From contig NZ_JBAJHU010000013.1 in the NCBI RefSeq assembly GCF_036867415.1, forward strand, positions 1-64,000: 64,000 nucleotides of DNA. The letters are read 5' to 3'. The translations under genes were made by a program, and so were the position numbers. Origin of the DNA: Rossellomorea sp036867415 (lineage in GTDB: Bacteria > Bacillota > Bacilli > Bacillales > Bacillaceae_B). This document shows, in pieces, positions 43,329 to 50,909 of the stretch (position 1 is its first letter; every line of letters begins with the position of its first letter). Below the pieces are notes generated by a model, which made no database searches, was not told the origin of the DNA, and saw nothing but the letters and a program-made list of their open reading frames with translations.

Positions 43329-44437
43329 GCAATAACCCCCTCTTCCACTGGAAACGATCCACTGAGAACGAACTCTTTTTCGGTTTGATTGATTTCGAGC
43401 TTACCATAAATTTCCTCCACCCGTTCTTTCATATTGGTTAAACCGAACCCCATTCGAAATGGAAGGCACCCTTCGATGTTGTTGGTGATTTTAAAATGGA
43501 GATGGCCGAGTGCTGTCTTTCCCAGTATCACTTTCACTTCCCTGACCGAACTATGCTTCATCGCATTCGTGATCCCTTCCTGTATACTCCGGTAAACTGC
43601 GATACTCTGTTTATTCGATAGACGTGTGGAAAGCACACCCTGCTGCGTCGTCAACTCAACCATGATTCCGCTCTCTGATTCCAGTTTCCTTATTAGTTGG
43701 ATGACAGACTGAATCCCTTCCACTTCTCCTTCTTTCAAAGCTTTAACCGCTTCTCTTGTTTCTTCCAGGCTATCTGCTGCAAGCTCTTTTAAGTCTTTGA
43801 AGTGGTGCTCTCCATACTGGATGGATAACATCTCGATTTTCATCAGAAGCGCTGTAAGATTGTGACCGACAGCGTCATGGATATCCCTCGCAATCCTTGT
43901 TCTTTCTTCTGCTCTTGAATTCCGTTCTGTGACATAAAGAACCCTTTTCAGCTTTCTGTATTCCCCTAAAAGCTGATCATAAAGGTGCCTTTGTTCCTTC
44001 ATATCGGCATTTATCTCATTTAATTTCATTGTAATGAAAAAGAACATGGCAAAAACGGACAGAGCTGCGATTGAAAAGGATTCCCCAAAAAGGAATGCTT
44101 CGATCCCAAAGAATATGAGCGTACTGCAAAGAAAAAGCCGATACTTCGCGGGCTGAAGAATAATGCATGCTTCAATGTGGAAATAGAATAAGACACTCCA
44201 GGCTAAAGCCGGTGTCGAGCCTGCCAGAGTCGACACCAAGAGAAGAATGGCCTGACATATAAAGATAAAAAGAGGGTTTCCAGTAATAGGAGTAATAAAA
44301 AAGAGTGCAAAAGAAAGAGAGCAGATCAACAGCTGTATGATAAGCGAGAGTAAATCATCCGAAGAATTGTATATGTATGCGCCCCAAAGTACGCTTAAAA
44401 AACTTGTACGAATCAATGCGTATTTCACCCATTTCAC
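43325..44437 (-). CDS. lnrJ: Sensor histidine kinase, LnrJ-like
   Basis: A 370-residue NarL-type kinase. Five or six hydrophobic helices fill the first ~150 residues, then HisKA_3 with the phosphorylated histidine in RIARDIHDAVGHNLTALL, then a HATPase domain with N box EGITNAMKHS and the glycine box MGFGLTNMKERVEEI. With almost no extracellular domain it probably senses its ligand in the membrane, as the LnrJ class does. The GTG at 44437 or the GTG at 44425 may be the start. Confidence 0.88.
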   Translation of the reverse strand: MKWVKYALIRTSFLSVLWGAYIYNSSDDLLSLIIQLLICSLSFALFFITPITGNPLFIFICQAILLLVSTLAGSTPALAWSVLFYFHIEACIILQPAKYRLFLCSTLIFFGIEAFLFGESFSIAALSVFAMFFFITMKLNEINADMKEQRHLYDQLLGEYRKLKRVLYVTERNSRAEERTRIARDIHDAVGHNLTALLMKIEMLSIQYGEHHFKDLKELAADSLEETREAVKALKEGEVEGIQSVIQLIRKLESESGIMVELTTQQGVLSTRLSNKQSIAVYRSIQEGITNAMKHSSVREVKVILGKTALGHLHFKITNNIEGCLPFRMGFGLTNMKERVEEIYGKLEINQTEKEFVLSGSFPVEEGVIA

Positions 44438-44658
44438 TCCATTCCTGCAGCTTACTTTGAAACTACTAAAATAGAACGTTCAAGTCAACATAATAATTGG
44501 CATATTTTAGTATTCATTCAGCACTTTTAACATTCAATGTAAACTCCGGGCGGGGTCTACTTGTGAATCAGGATGAATTAATAAAGGAGCATTGCCATTT
44601 CATCAATAAAAAAGCATAATAAAGACAGAGAATATTCCGGACGGAGAGGATTGAGGAC

Positions 44659-44922
44659 ATGAGTGTACATAAGGCCATTACCAAACATTCCACTAAACAA
44701 AATCATCTTGTACAACAATTCATGAGGTTAGACGAAGAAAGAGAACAGGCAATCGACGAAGCAGTGAAACTTTGTCAGGCAGACGAGATTTTTTCAACTG
44801 GAAGAATAAACGACGCCACACAGAAGATCAATGCCCTTGCACGTCAGGGAGTTGTGCCGCAGCGGAAATTAGTGACCAAAGAAATGATCGAAGAGTATGT
44901 GGGAAGGCTGAATAAAAAATAA
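44659..44922 (+). CDS. ypbS: DUF2533 family protein (YpbS-like)
   Basis: An 87-residue all-helical protein: SVHKAITKHSTKQNHLVQQF, LDEEREQAIDEAVKLCQ, then NDATQKINALARQG. It fits the Bacillus DUF2533/YpbS family, whose function is unknown. GGAGAGGATTGAGGAC precedes the ATG. A palindromic repeat follows directly at its stop. Confidence 0.78.
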   Translation: MSVHKAITKHSTKQNHLVQQFMRLDEEREQAIDEAVKLCQADEIFSTGRINDATQKINALARQGVVPQRKLVTKEMIEEYVGRLNKK

Positions 44923-45047
44923 GAAATGCGGAGGCGGATCGTTCAGACCCGACAAGCATAAGATGAATGGGCCTGGAAGGCGGTTTTTATGCCTTCTTGG
45001 ACCATTTAGCTTATGACCTCGAGGTCCTAGCCGCCGGAGCTGGATAA
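44923..45047. repeat. ~120-bp palindromic intergenic repeat, copy 4
   Basis: Same family as 1519: GAAATGCGGAGGCGG, CCGACAAGCATAAGATGAAT, tip GGCGGTTTTTATGCC, and ACCATTTAGCTTATGACCTC to CCGGAGCTGG. It lies more than 43 kb from copies 1-3 but is nearly identical in the core. Confidence 0.85.
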
Positions 45048-45049
45048 TT

Positions 45050-45098
45050 AGAAATGCGAAGGCGGATCGATCAGCCGATAATCGTTGCAGCTGGACAT
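45050..45098. repeat. Truncated palindromic repeat
   Basis: GAAATGCGAAGGCGGATCGATCAG and GCAGCTGGACATAG keep both edges of the repeat, but the central hairpin is deleted. It lies head-to-tail with copy 4. Confidence 0.65.
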
Positions 45099-45100
45099 AG

Positions 45101-45142
45101 AAAAAGGCTGACACCCCATTTGGTTGGGAGGTCAGCCTTTTA
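45101..45142. terminator. Terminator after the DUF2187 gene
   Basis: AAAAGGCTGAC and GTCAGCCTTTT pair with an inner CCC/GGG, flanked by A and T runs. It ends the minus-strand gene and probably the ypbS transcript too. Confidence 0.88.
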
Positions 45143-45146
45143 AGTT

Positions 45147-45419
45147 CTATGCTTTTAATGCACTGTTCCAGCCGTCATACACGAAGACCGGCTGTGTTTC
45201 TGCACCCGCCCGTTCCACGATGACATAGTTTTTGTGGGAAACTACTGTCTGATGATCGGGAAGGTCCAGTTTTTTCGCATCATCATTTTCCACGCTGACG
45301 ATGACTGTATTTTCTCTTAACGAAGTCACCACACCGTTCACGATATGCTTCTTTCGTTTAAATTCAATCTTATCTCCAAGATTTGCATTGTTTTTTGAGT
45401 ATAGAAAGTTGTTATCCAT
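45147..45419 (-). CDS. DUF2187 family protein (YkvS-like)
   Basis: A 90-residue protein. The core IEFKRKKHIVNGVVTSLREN to DHQTVVSHKNYVIV matches DUF2187/YkvS, a small beta-barrel resembling a KOW/SH3-like fold. This member has N-terminal (MDNNFLYSKNNANL) and C-terminal extensions. Function unknown. AAAAGGAGT lies before the ATG. Confidence 0.8.
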   Translation of the reverse strand: MDNNFLYSKNNANLGDKIEFKRKKHIVNGVVTSLRENTVIVSVENDDAKKLDLPDHQTVVSHKNYVIVERAGAETQPVFVYDGWNSALKA

Positions 45420-45980
45420 GTGATCGAACTCCTTTTCGATTAGTTAGCATTTTTATCATTTAAATAATTTATTTTATGGCAGTTTGTTGATTGATTTGTT
45501 TTACTTATTTCTTTTTGTACCTCTTTTTGAGAAAATTCAAACCTTTAATGGGAAAATTATTTTGAGAAAATATCTTCCTTTACTACCGCTAATGATTTCC
45601 GTGCAAGATTTCGTTTTCCCGCTGCTGGCTGTGTATTAAAATATTGAACAAAAAACTGCCTGAAAATTTCTTAACGGTTTCGGATCTCGAATTTAAAAAC
45701 TAAATTAGCACACCGATTAGCAGTCCTATTCGCAACTGAATTAGACTGCTTCTTTTTGTTGATATATATAGCGGTTGAAATAAGTAAATCTGCCCTTTGA
45801 ACCCCTTTTAACAGGGTCATAAGCTTATTTATGTAGCATGAAAATTCACATGCGAATTGTTATCCCACTTGGTGTGCTGCGGATGCTATTTAACTAGCAG
45901 GAGGTGGGTGCTGATTTCTAGAGGCAGATAAAAGAGGCAGATTTTTTCATCCTTTATTGTGAGTAACGTCTTTGATTGTT

Positions 45981-46175
45981 TAAATAAGGGAAGTTTTTTC
46001 CGTTATCCATCAGAATAGGGTTAGGTTCGAGGGATATAAGGGCAGTTTTTCCCGTTAAGGCAAAGAAGAACGTTCCATTTTCATGCTTTTGAAGTAATTA
46101 GAGGAAATTTTCACCTCTATTTACTCTGTTTTTCGTGCTGTTTCCTCAATAAGAGGAGTTTCTTCCCTTATTTTA
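45981..46175. repeat. Run of four small related hairpins
   Basis: Four ~25-nt palindromes share the form AATARRGGNAR-T-rich-YCCCTTATT: near 45983 (AATAAGGGAAGTT...TTCCGTTAT), 46034 (ATAAGGGCAG...CCCGTTA), 46096 (ATTAGAGGAAA...CACCTCTAT) and 46148 (AATAAGAGGAG...TTCCCTTATT). They sit in the 967-bp gap 45420-46386, which shows no gene. An inverted repeat AGCAGTC...GACTGCT with a T tail stands near 45720-45765. Confidence 0.6.
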
Positions 46176-46240
46176 GTAGCTTATTTTCTGGATATTCTTG
46201 TAGATTTGGAAATCGCCAACCAATGCGAATCTTAGGATGA

Positions 46241-46280
46241 AAAAATGCTTGGAGCATATTAATATGTCTCCAAGCATTTT
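46241..46280 (-). terminator. Terminator downstream of the MFS gene
   Basis: AAAATGCTTGGAG pairs perfectly with CTCCAAGCATTTT around a 13-nt palindromic loop. It lies about 105 bp after the MFS stop. Confidence 0.82.
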
Positions 46281-46386
46281 CCATTTTAATTCCGGTGCGA
46301 ATTACTATACGATAAGCACTGGTCATTCATGTTTTGTACTTCAAAACAGAACCACTTTAAAAATTTCTCATTCAGCTTTTACGCAG

Positions 46387-47559
46387 TTAATAGGCAAGAA
46401 CTTCTTTCTTCTCTTCTTTCATCAATACAAAGCAAAGGACAATGCCGATTAATGAGAGGAGTGCAAAAAATAAATAGACTGCATAGATGGAGAATGTTTC
46501 GAGAATGAACCCGCCGATAAAGGTACTGAACCAGTTTCCCAGACCATTTCCGATTGCCGAATAAATGGTGACCGCTGTAGCTGTGATATGAGCTGGGGTG
46601 ATTTCCCTTATATAACGCAGTCCTGCCGGAACGAATAGACCGATTGCGAGACCCTGCATGACAGCTGAGCTGTACACAAGCCAAAGACTTGGTTCCGTGA
46701 AGTAGAACAGCCAGCGGATCAAGGACGCAGCTCCTGCCAAAGCCGCTACCGTCAATAAACCAAAGCGGTCAATCCAGCTGCCTGCCACTCTCATGAAAGG
46801 CACTTCGGATAGTACGGCGATCAAGAATGCAAGACCGATTCCGGCATATGTTCCGCCGGAGTCTTCAACGAATAATCCGAAGTACGTATTATTCGCGAGA
46901 TTCGGACCGAACACCATGAACGTGACGGCCAAAAAGATCAAAAATTTCTTCAGTGCGAATAGTTCCTTCATCCCAGCTTTCAAATCAAGCTTTGCCGCAG
47001 CCCGTTCCTTCGGGAAACGGAAAGCCAGTACGGCTGAAAACACAAGACAGATGAAGAAGGCGTAGAAAATGATGGTCGGTCCTATGAAACCTTCCGATAA
47101 TCTTCCCATCACATACACGGCAACACCGAACCCCAATGAACCAAACAAACGAATATTTCCATAATTGTAACGGACTTTACTCGTATATTTCAGACTGATA
47201 CTATCTGAAACCGGGATAATCGCACTCTGAAAAACTGCAACGAGTATTGCAATCAGAAGCAGTCCGTAATAAAGATCGGTTATAAGATACCCGAGGGCAA
47301 ATATGCCGGCAACCAATGAAGTAAAGGCCAGCACCTGTGTAGGCCGGTTGGTCGCGTCACTTACCATCCCCCAGACCGGCTGAAAGAATATCATCATGAT
47401 CGGCCCGATCGACATGATTGTCCCGATCTGGTATCCATTCAATCCCACACTTTCACTCAGATATACACTTAACAGCGGATATAAACTCCCCACTCCAAAA
47501 AAGGTTAAAAAGTAAAAACCTTGCAGTGTAAAAACTTGATTTCGTATCGTTCTTTCCAC
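46387..47559 (-). CDS. MFS transporter (LacY/YwbF-like)
   Basis: A 390-residue major facilitator with twelve hydrophobic helices. The first loop has WGMVSDATNRPTQVL (the G-x-x-x-D-R-x-x-x-(R/K) motif) and PVSDSISLKY and YGNIRLFGSLGFG mark the MFS_1-like/nucleoside-sugar symporter group. Substrate unknown. I chose the GTG at 47559 because GGGGGA stands 7 nt upstream and the first helix then starts soon after. Longer in-frame starts add a non-homologous stretch. Confidence 0.85.
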   Translation of the reverse strand: MERTIRNQVFTLQGFYFLTFFGVGSLYPLLSVYLSESVGLNGYQIGTIMSIGPIMMIFFQPVWGMVSDATNRPTQVLAFTSLVAGIFALGYLITDLYYGLLLIAILVAVFQSAIIPVSDSISLKYTSKVRYNYGNIRLFGSLGFGVAVYVMGRLSEGFIGPTIIFYAFFICLVFSAVLAFRFPKERAAAKLDLKAGMKELFALKKFLIFLAVTFMVFGPNLANNTYFGLFVEDSGGTYAGIGLAFLIAVLSEVPFMRVAGSWIDRFGLLTVAALAGAASLIRWLFYFTEPSLWLVYSSAVMQGLAIGLFVPAGLRYIREITPAHITATAVTIYSAIGNGLGNWFSTFIGGFILETFSIYAVYLFFALLSLIGIVLCFVLMKEEKKEVLAY

Positions 47560-47840
47560 TTCCGTATCCCCCAGATGTTTTTTTATCCCTATAATACTAG
47601 TCCTATTCAAGGTAATTGTAAATAAAATCATTCCTTTTTCTGGATACATCTTTTCACCTGTTGAACGGCTGATTTGATGGAAAAATCCCATAGTAATCAA
47701 CTTGCCAGATTCCCATTCAACAATGACGGATGCACTGATTTCGCTGTCCCTTAGAAAAGGAAAACAAATTCCCGTTTGACTTTTTTTCTTAAACGTCTTA
47801 AAGTATGTAAGTATAATTTCACAAATGAATAGGATAATTC

Positions 47841-47996
47841 TTCTTATCCAGAGAGACGGAGGGACTGGCCCTGTGATGTCTCGGCAGCGGACTCAATTCG
47901 AGTGCTGTGCCACATCCAGCAAGCAGAGATGCTTGAAAGATAAGGAGAGTGTTTCTCATATTGGAAACCTCTTCTTAATTTGAAGAGGTTTTTTAT
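47841..47996 (+). promoter_or_regulatory. SAM-I (S-box) riboswitch with terminator
   Basis: The leader holds the S-box core: TTCTTATCCAGAGAGACGGAGGGACTGGCCCTG region, GATGTCTCGGCAGC, GCTGTGCCACATCC, and GATGCTTGAAAGATAAGGAG. A terminator AAACCTCTTC...GAAGAGGTTTTTT follows at 47965-47996. SAM binding should stop transcription, so the transporter is made when SAM and methionine are low. (The core motifs are given in pieces.) The 170 bp between it and the start codon carry no gene. Confidence 0.96.
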
Positions 47997-48168
47997 TTTT
48001 ATCGTTACTATTTTATCGGCCCGGATAATGAAAGGTCGTTGAAATTGGTACCGATAGGACAGGCTTGCTGGCCGCCGTCAACATTCGTCGCCTGAAGTAG
48101 TATTGCCGGTAAATGTCCATCCCATAAAAATTCATCACGAAAGCCAATTGTCAAAAGGAGTTGTTCGA

Positions 48169-49485
48169 ATGTTTGAAGAAAAAGGTAAACTGTCGGCATT
48201 ATTGCCATTACTCATATTTGTTTCACTCTTTCTGGGTGCGGGAATCCTTTCAGGAGATTTTTACGCTTTCCCAGTATTAGTTTCCATTATTATCGCTGCT
48301 GTTGCGGCGCTTCTCATGAATCGAAAGGAATCTCTGAATGCTAAAGTGGAACGCTTTGCTAAAGGTGCAGGACACCCTGATATTATGATCATGGTCTTCA
48401 TCTTCCTTTTAGCCGGTGCGTTCTCGGGAGTAGCAGAAAAAATGGGCGCCGTTGATTCAACGGTGAACCTTGCCCTATCTGTACTTCCAGAAAATCTACT
48501 GATTGTTGGATTATTTTTAATTGCAGCGTTCGTTTCACTATCCATGGGTACTTCAATGGGTACGATCGCGGCACTTGCCCCAATCGGTGTCGGGATCAGT
48601 TCAGGTACTGACATCGCCATGCCTATTGCGATGGCTACTGTCATCGGAGGAGCGATGTTCGGTGACAATCTATCGTTCATTTCTGATACAACGATAGCAG
48701 CCGTGCGTACACAGAAAACGGAGATGAAAGATAAATTCAAGGTGAATTTCTTTATTGTTCTTCCTGCAGCGATTCTTACGATGGTGATCTTATTCTTTAT
48801 AACCGCAGGAAATCATTCAACTGTAGACGCACAGACCTATAATTGGGTGAAAATCCTTCCTTACCTGGGAGTCATCATCGGTGCATTGGCAGGTTTGAAT
48901 GTGTTCGTGGTTTTATTTGGAGGAATTGTCTTTTCCGGAATCATCGGATTTATTGATGGAAGCTTTACACCTGCCAGTTATTTCGGAAGCATTGCCGATG
49001 GAATGACCGGCATGGCGGAAATCGTCATTCTGACTGTGCTGATCGGCGGCGTGGTTGAACTTATCCGCTATAACGGGGGCATCCAGGCGCTGCTTTATCT
49101 TGCCACCCGCAGGATCAGATCACCGCAGGGAGCACAATTGGCAACAGCAGGACTTGTCAGTTCAACGAATCTTTGCACGGCGAACAATACGATTTCTATT
49201 ATCATTGCAGGTCCGCTGGCAAAAGAGATCGGTGACAATTATGGAGTAGACGCCCGTAAGTCTGCTAGTATTCTGGATATATTCTCTTGCTCCGTTCAAG
49301 GCCTGATCCCTTATGGAGCACAGGCATTATTGGTTGCAGAAACGGCAGGAATATCACCAGTAAGCGTTATTCCATATGCTTTCTATCCAATCCTGACAGC
49401 AGTATGCGGTCTGGTGGCGATCCGATTCGCACTGCCGAAGTTCACACGATCCAAAGCAGCCGAACCGAGCACAGTACGCTCGTAA
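48169..49485 (+). CDS. metT: NhaC-family transporter, probable methionine transporter MetT
   Basis: A 438-residue membrane protein of the NhaC antiporter superfamily with about twelve helices. SMGTSMGTIAALAPIGVGIS and GGAMFGDNLSFISDTTIAAVRTQ (split here) are NhaC signatures, and SSTNLCTANNTISIIIAGPLA is the second repeat. S-box control links it to methionine or SAM metabolism; NhaC-like MetT proteins under S-box control have been predicted to carry methionine. AAAGGAG stands 8 nt before the ATG at 48169; an upstream frame start at 48103 lacks a site. Confidence 0.85.
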   Translation: MFEEKGKLSALLPLLIFVSLFLGAGILSGDFYAFPVLVSIIIAAVAALLMNRKESLNAKVERFAKGAGHPDIMIMVFIFLLAGAFSGVAEKMGAVDSTVNLALSVLPENLLIVGLFLIAAFVSLSMGTSMGTIAALAPIGVGISSGTDIAMPIAMATVIGGAMFGDNLSFISDTTIAAVRTQKTEMKDKFKVNFFIVLPAAILTMVILFFITAGNHSTVDAQTYNWVKILPYLGVIIGALAGLNVFVVLFGGIVFSGIIGFIDGSFTPASYFGSIADGMTGMAEIVILTVLIGGVVELIRYNGGIQALLYLATRRIRSPQGAQLATAGLVSSTNLCTANNTISIIIAGPLAKEIGDNYGVDARKSASILDIFSCSVQGLIPYGAQALLVAETAGISPVSVIPYAFYPILTAVCGLVAIRFALPKFTRSKAAEPSTVRS

Positions 49486-49491
49486 AAAGAA

Positions 49492-49530
49492 GAGACAAAT
49501 CTCATTTAATTGAGATTTGTCTCTTTCTTT
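49492..49530. terminator. Terminator between metT and yueD
   Basis: GAGACAAATCTCA pairs with TGAGATTTGTCTC around TTTAAT, followed by TTTCTTT. It serves both converging genes. Confidence 0.92.
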
Positions 49531-49547
49531 GTATTGTCAATACAGAA

Positions 49548-50303
49548 TTACAATAAATCATTCACATGATAAAGCTTGCCTGATTCGATTTCTGTTTCGG
49601 TTACAAGCTTCACCAGGACCTCTGCGACTGTATCCGTGTCTCTCAGCATGCCCTGCTCTTTGTATCTCTTAAAGTTTTCTACATCTGCAAATGATTCTTC
49701 CGAAGAGGAACGGATTGTACCCTGCATATCGGTATCCATTACCCCTGGACTGAAAGCAATGGCTTTATGCCGGCTCCCGTTCTTTGAAAGCTCCAGGCTC
49801 ACGGTTTCTGTCAGCATATTGATTCCCGCTTTCGTGGAACAGTACGTACTCCAGCCGTAAACAGGTCTGCTCCCTGCCCCTGAGCTGACGTTGACCATGA
49901 TCAGCTGACTACTGGATCCTTGCGAAGCCATCAGCATTTCATTCGTCACAATCATGGGCGACAGCAGGTTCACATGGACGCTCTTCTTGAGATCGCTGTT
50001 ATCCACCTGCCCCGAAGGATTGATCGGCGTCACTACCCCTGCGTTTTGCACGAGGTAGATTCGGTCTGCATTCAAGCTGAATACATGACTTCCCGCTTCC
50101 CTCATCATTTCCTCTGTTTCCTGCGGATCAGACAGGTCGCATTGGAAGAACTGATAGGATACGCTTCTTTCTTCACAAAGCTCTCTTAACGAAGCATTAT
50201 CCGACCTAGAAACATTGATGAGTGAAATCCCTTTCTCAATGAAACGTTTCGCGATTGACTCGCCAAGCCCCCTTGTGGCTCCAGTAATCATTGCATAATC
50301 CAT
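49548..50303 (-). CDS. yueD: Short-chain dehydrogenase, YueD (benzil/sepiapterin reductase) type
   Basis: A 251-residue SDR. TGATRGLGESIAKRF is the NADP-binding loop, LVQNAGVV the NNAG-equivalent, NVSSGAGSRPVYGWSTYCSTK holds the catalytic Ser...Tyr-x-x-x-Lys, and AFSPGVMDTDMQ follows. YueD homologues reduce benzil and resemble sepiapterin reductase; the natural substrate is not known. Stands alone. Confidence 0.88.
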   Translation of the reverse strand: MDYAMITGATRGLGESIAKRFIEKGISLINVSRSDNASLRELCEERSVSYQFFQCDLSDPQETEEMMREAGSHVFSLNADRIYLVQNAGVVTPINPSGQVDNSDLKKSVHVNLLSPMIVTNEMLMASQGSSSQLIMVNVSSGAGSRPVYGWSTYCSTKAGINMLTETVSLELSKNGSRHKAIAFSPGVMDTDMQGTIRSSSEESFADVENFKRYKEQGMLRDTDTVAEVLVKLVTETEIESGKLYHVNDLL

Positions 50304-50429
50304 GTGACCCTCTCCTTTCTTATTCTTTGATTATATAGGAGACATAATGAATCACAAAAACTTTTGATCCTCTCATCCAAAAGAGCTTCATCGTTGAGTA
50401 AGGGAAGCTCCTTGGTTACTGATATTTAC

Positions 50430-50894
50430 TTAACGCGCATCCCACGCTTTTGTCGGACGGTCAGACGGGTAGCCGTGCTTGTTTCTGTATGCTTTTCTCT
50501 CTTCGGTAAAGTCCCACCAGTTCTTACTGCTGTCCGGGTTACGGGCATGGTGTACAACACACCTCAGGGAATCTTCCACGCAAGGGTCCATCCACACTCC
50601 GTATTTCTTCTCGAGCGTCAGGGTGAGGTCTTCCCCTTTTTCATTCTTAATCTCTTCATATGAATAGTATTGAAGATCTTCCACTACATTATGGGCCATG
50701 TTCGGACCGATTGAGGGGATTCTCTGAAAAATGGCCATCCCGACTAAATAACGCGCTCTCTCGAACGATAGATTCAATCTGTCACTCAATTCTTCAGGAG
50801 TAAGCTCATAAAGGTCGCTCAGTTTAATCTTTTCCCGGCGCAATGATTTTCTCTCTTCGTCTGTCAAGGGCAGCTTCGGTCTTGTACCACTCAT
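50430..50894 (-). CDS. Helix-hairpin-helix protein, Cdd1/pathogenicity-locus family
   Basis: A 154-residue protein. The N-terminal helices hold a helix-hairpin-helix-like stretch (FQRIPSIGPNMAHNVVEDL), and the C-terminal part a cysteine/aromatic segment (VWMDPCVEDSLRCVVHHARN then NWWDFTEERKAYRNKHGYP) of the Cdd1 type. Function unknown; a nucleic-acid role is suggested by the HhH. I chose the ATG at 50894, which has GGGGG 8 nt upstream. It follows the fused permease by 15 bp, so both may be in one transcript. Confidence 0.75.
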   Translation of the reverse strand: MSGTRPKLPLTDEERKSLRREKIKLSDLYELTPEELSDRLNLSFERARYLVGMAIFQRIPSIGPNMAHNVVEDLQYYSYEEIKNEKGEDLTLTLEKKYGVWMDPCVEDSLRCVVHHARNPDSSKNWWDFTEERKAYRNKHGYPSDRPTKAWDAR

Positions 50895-50909
50895 ATCCAT
50901 TTCCCCCTT

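Noticed and set aside
44869..45114. 81-codon minus-strand frame near ypbS
   Set aside because: It is the repeat copy read in reverse and overlaps the end of ypbS.
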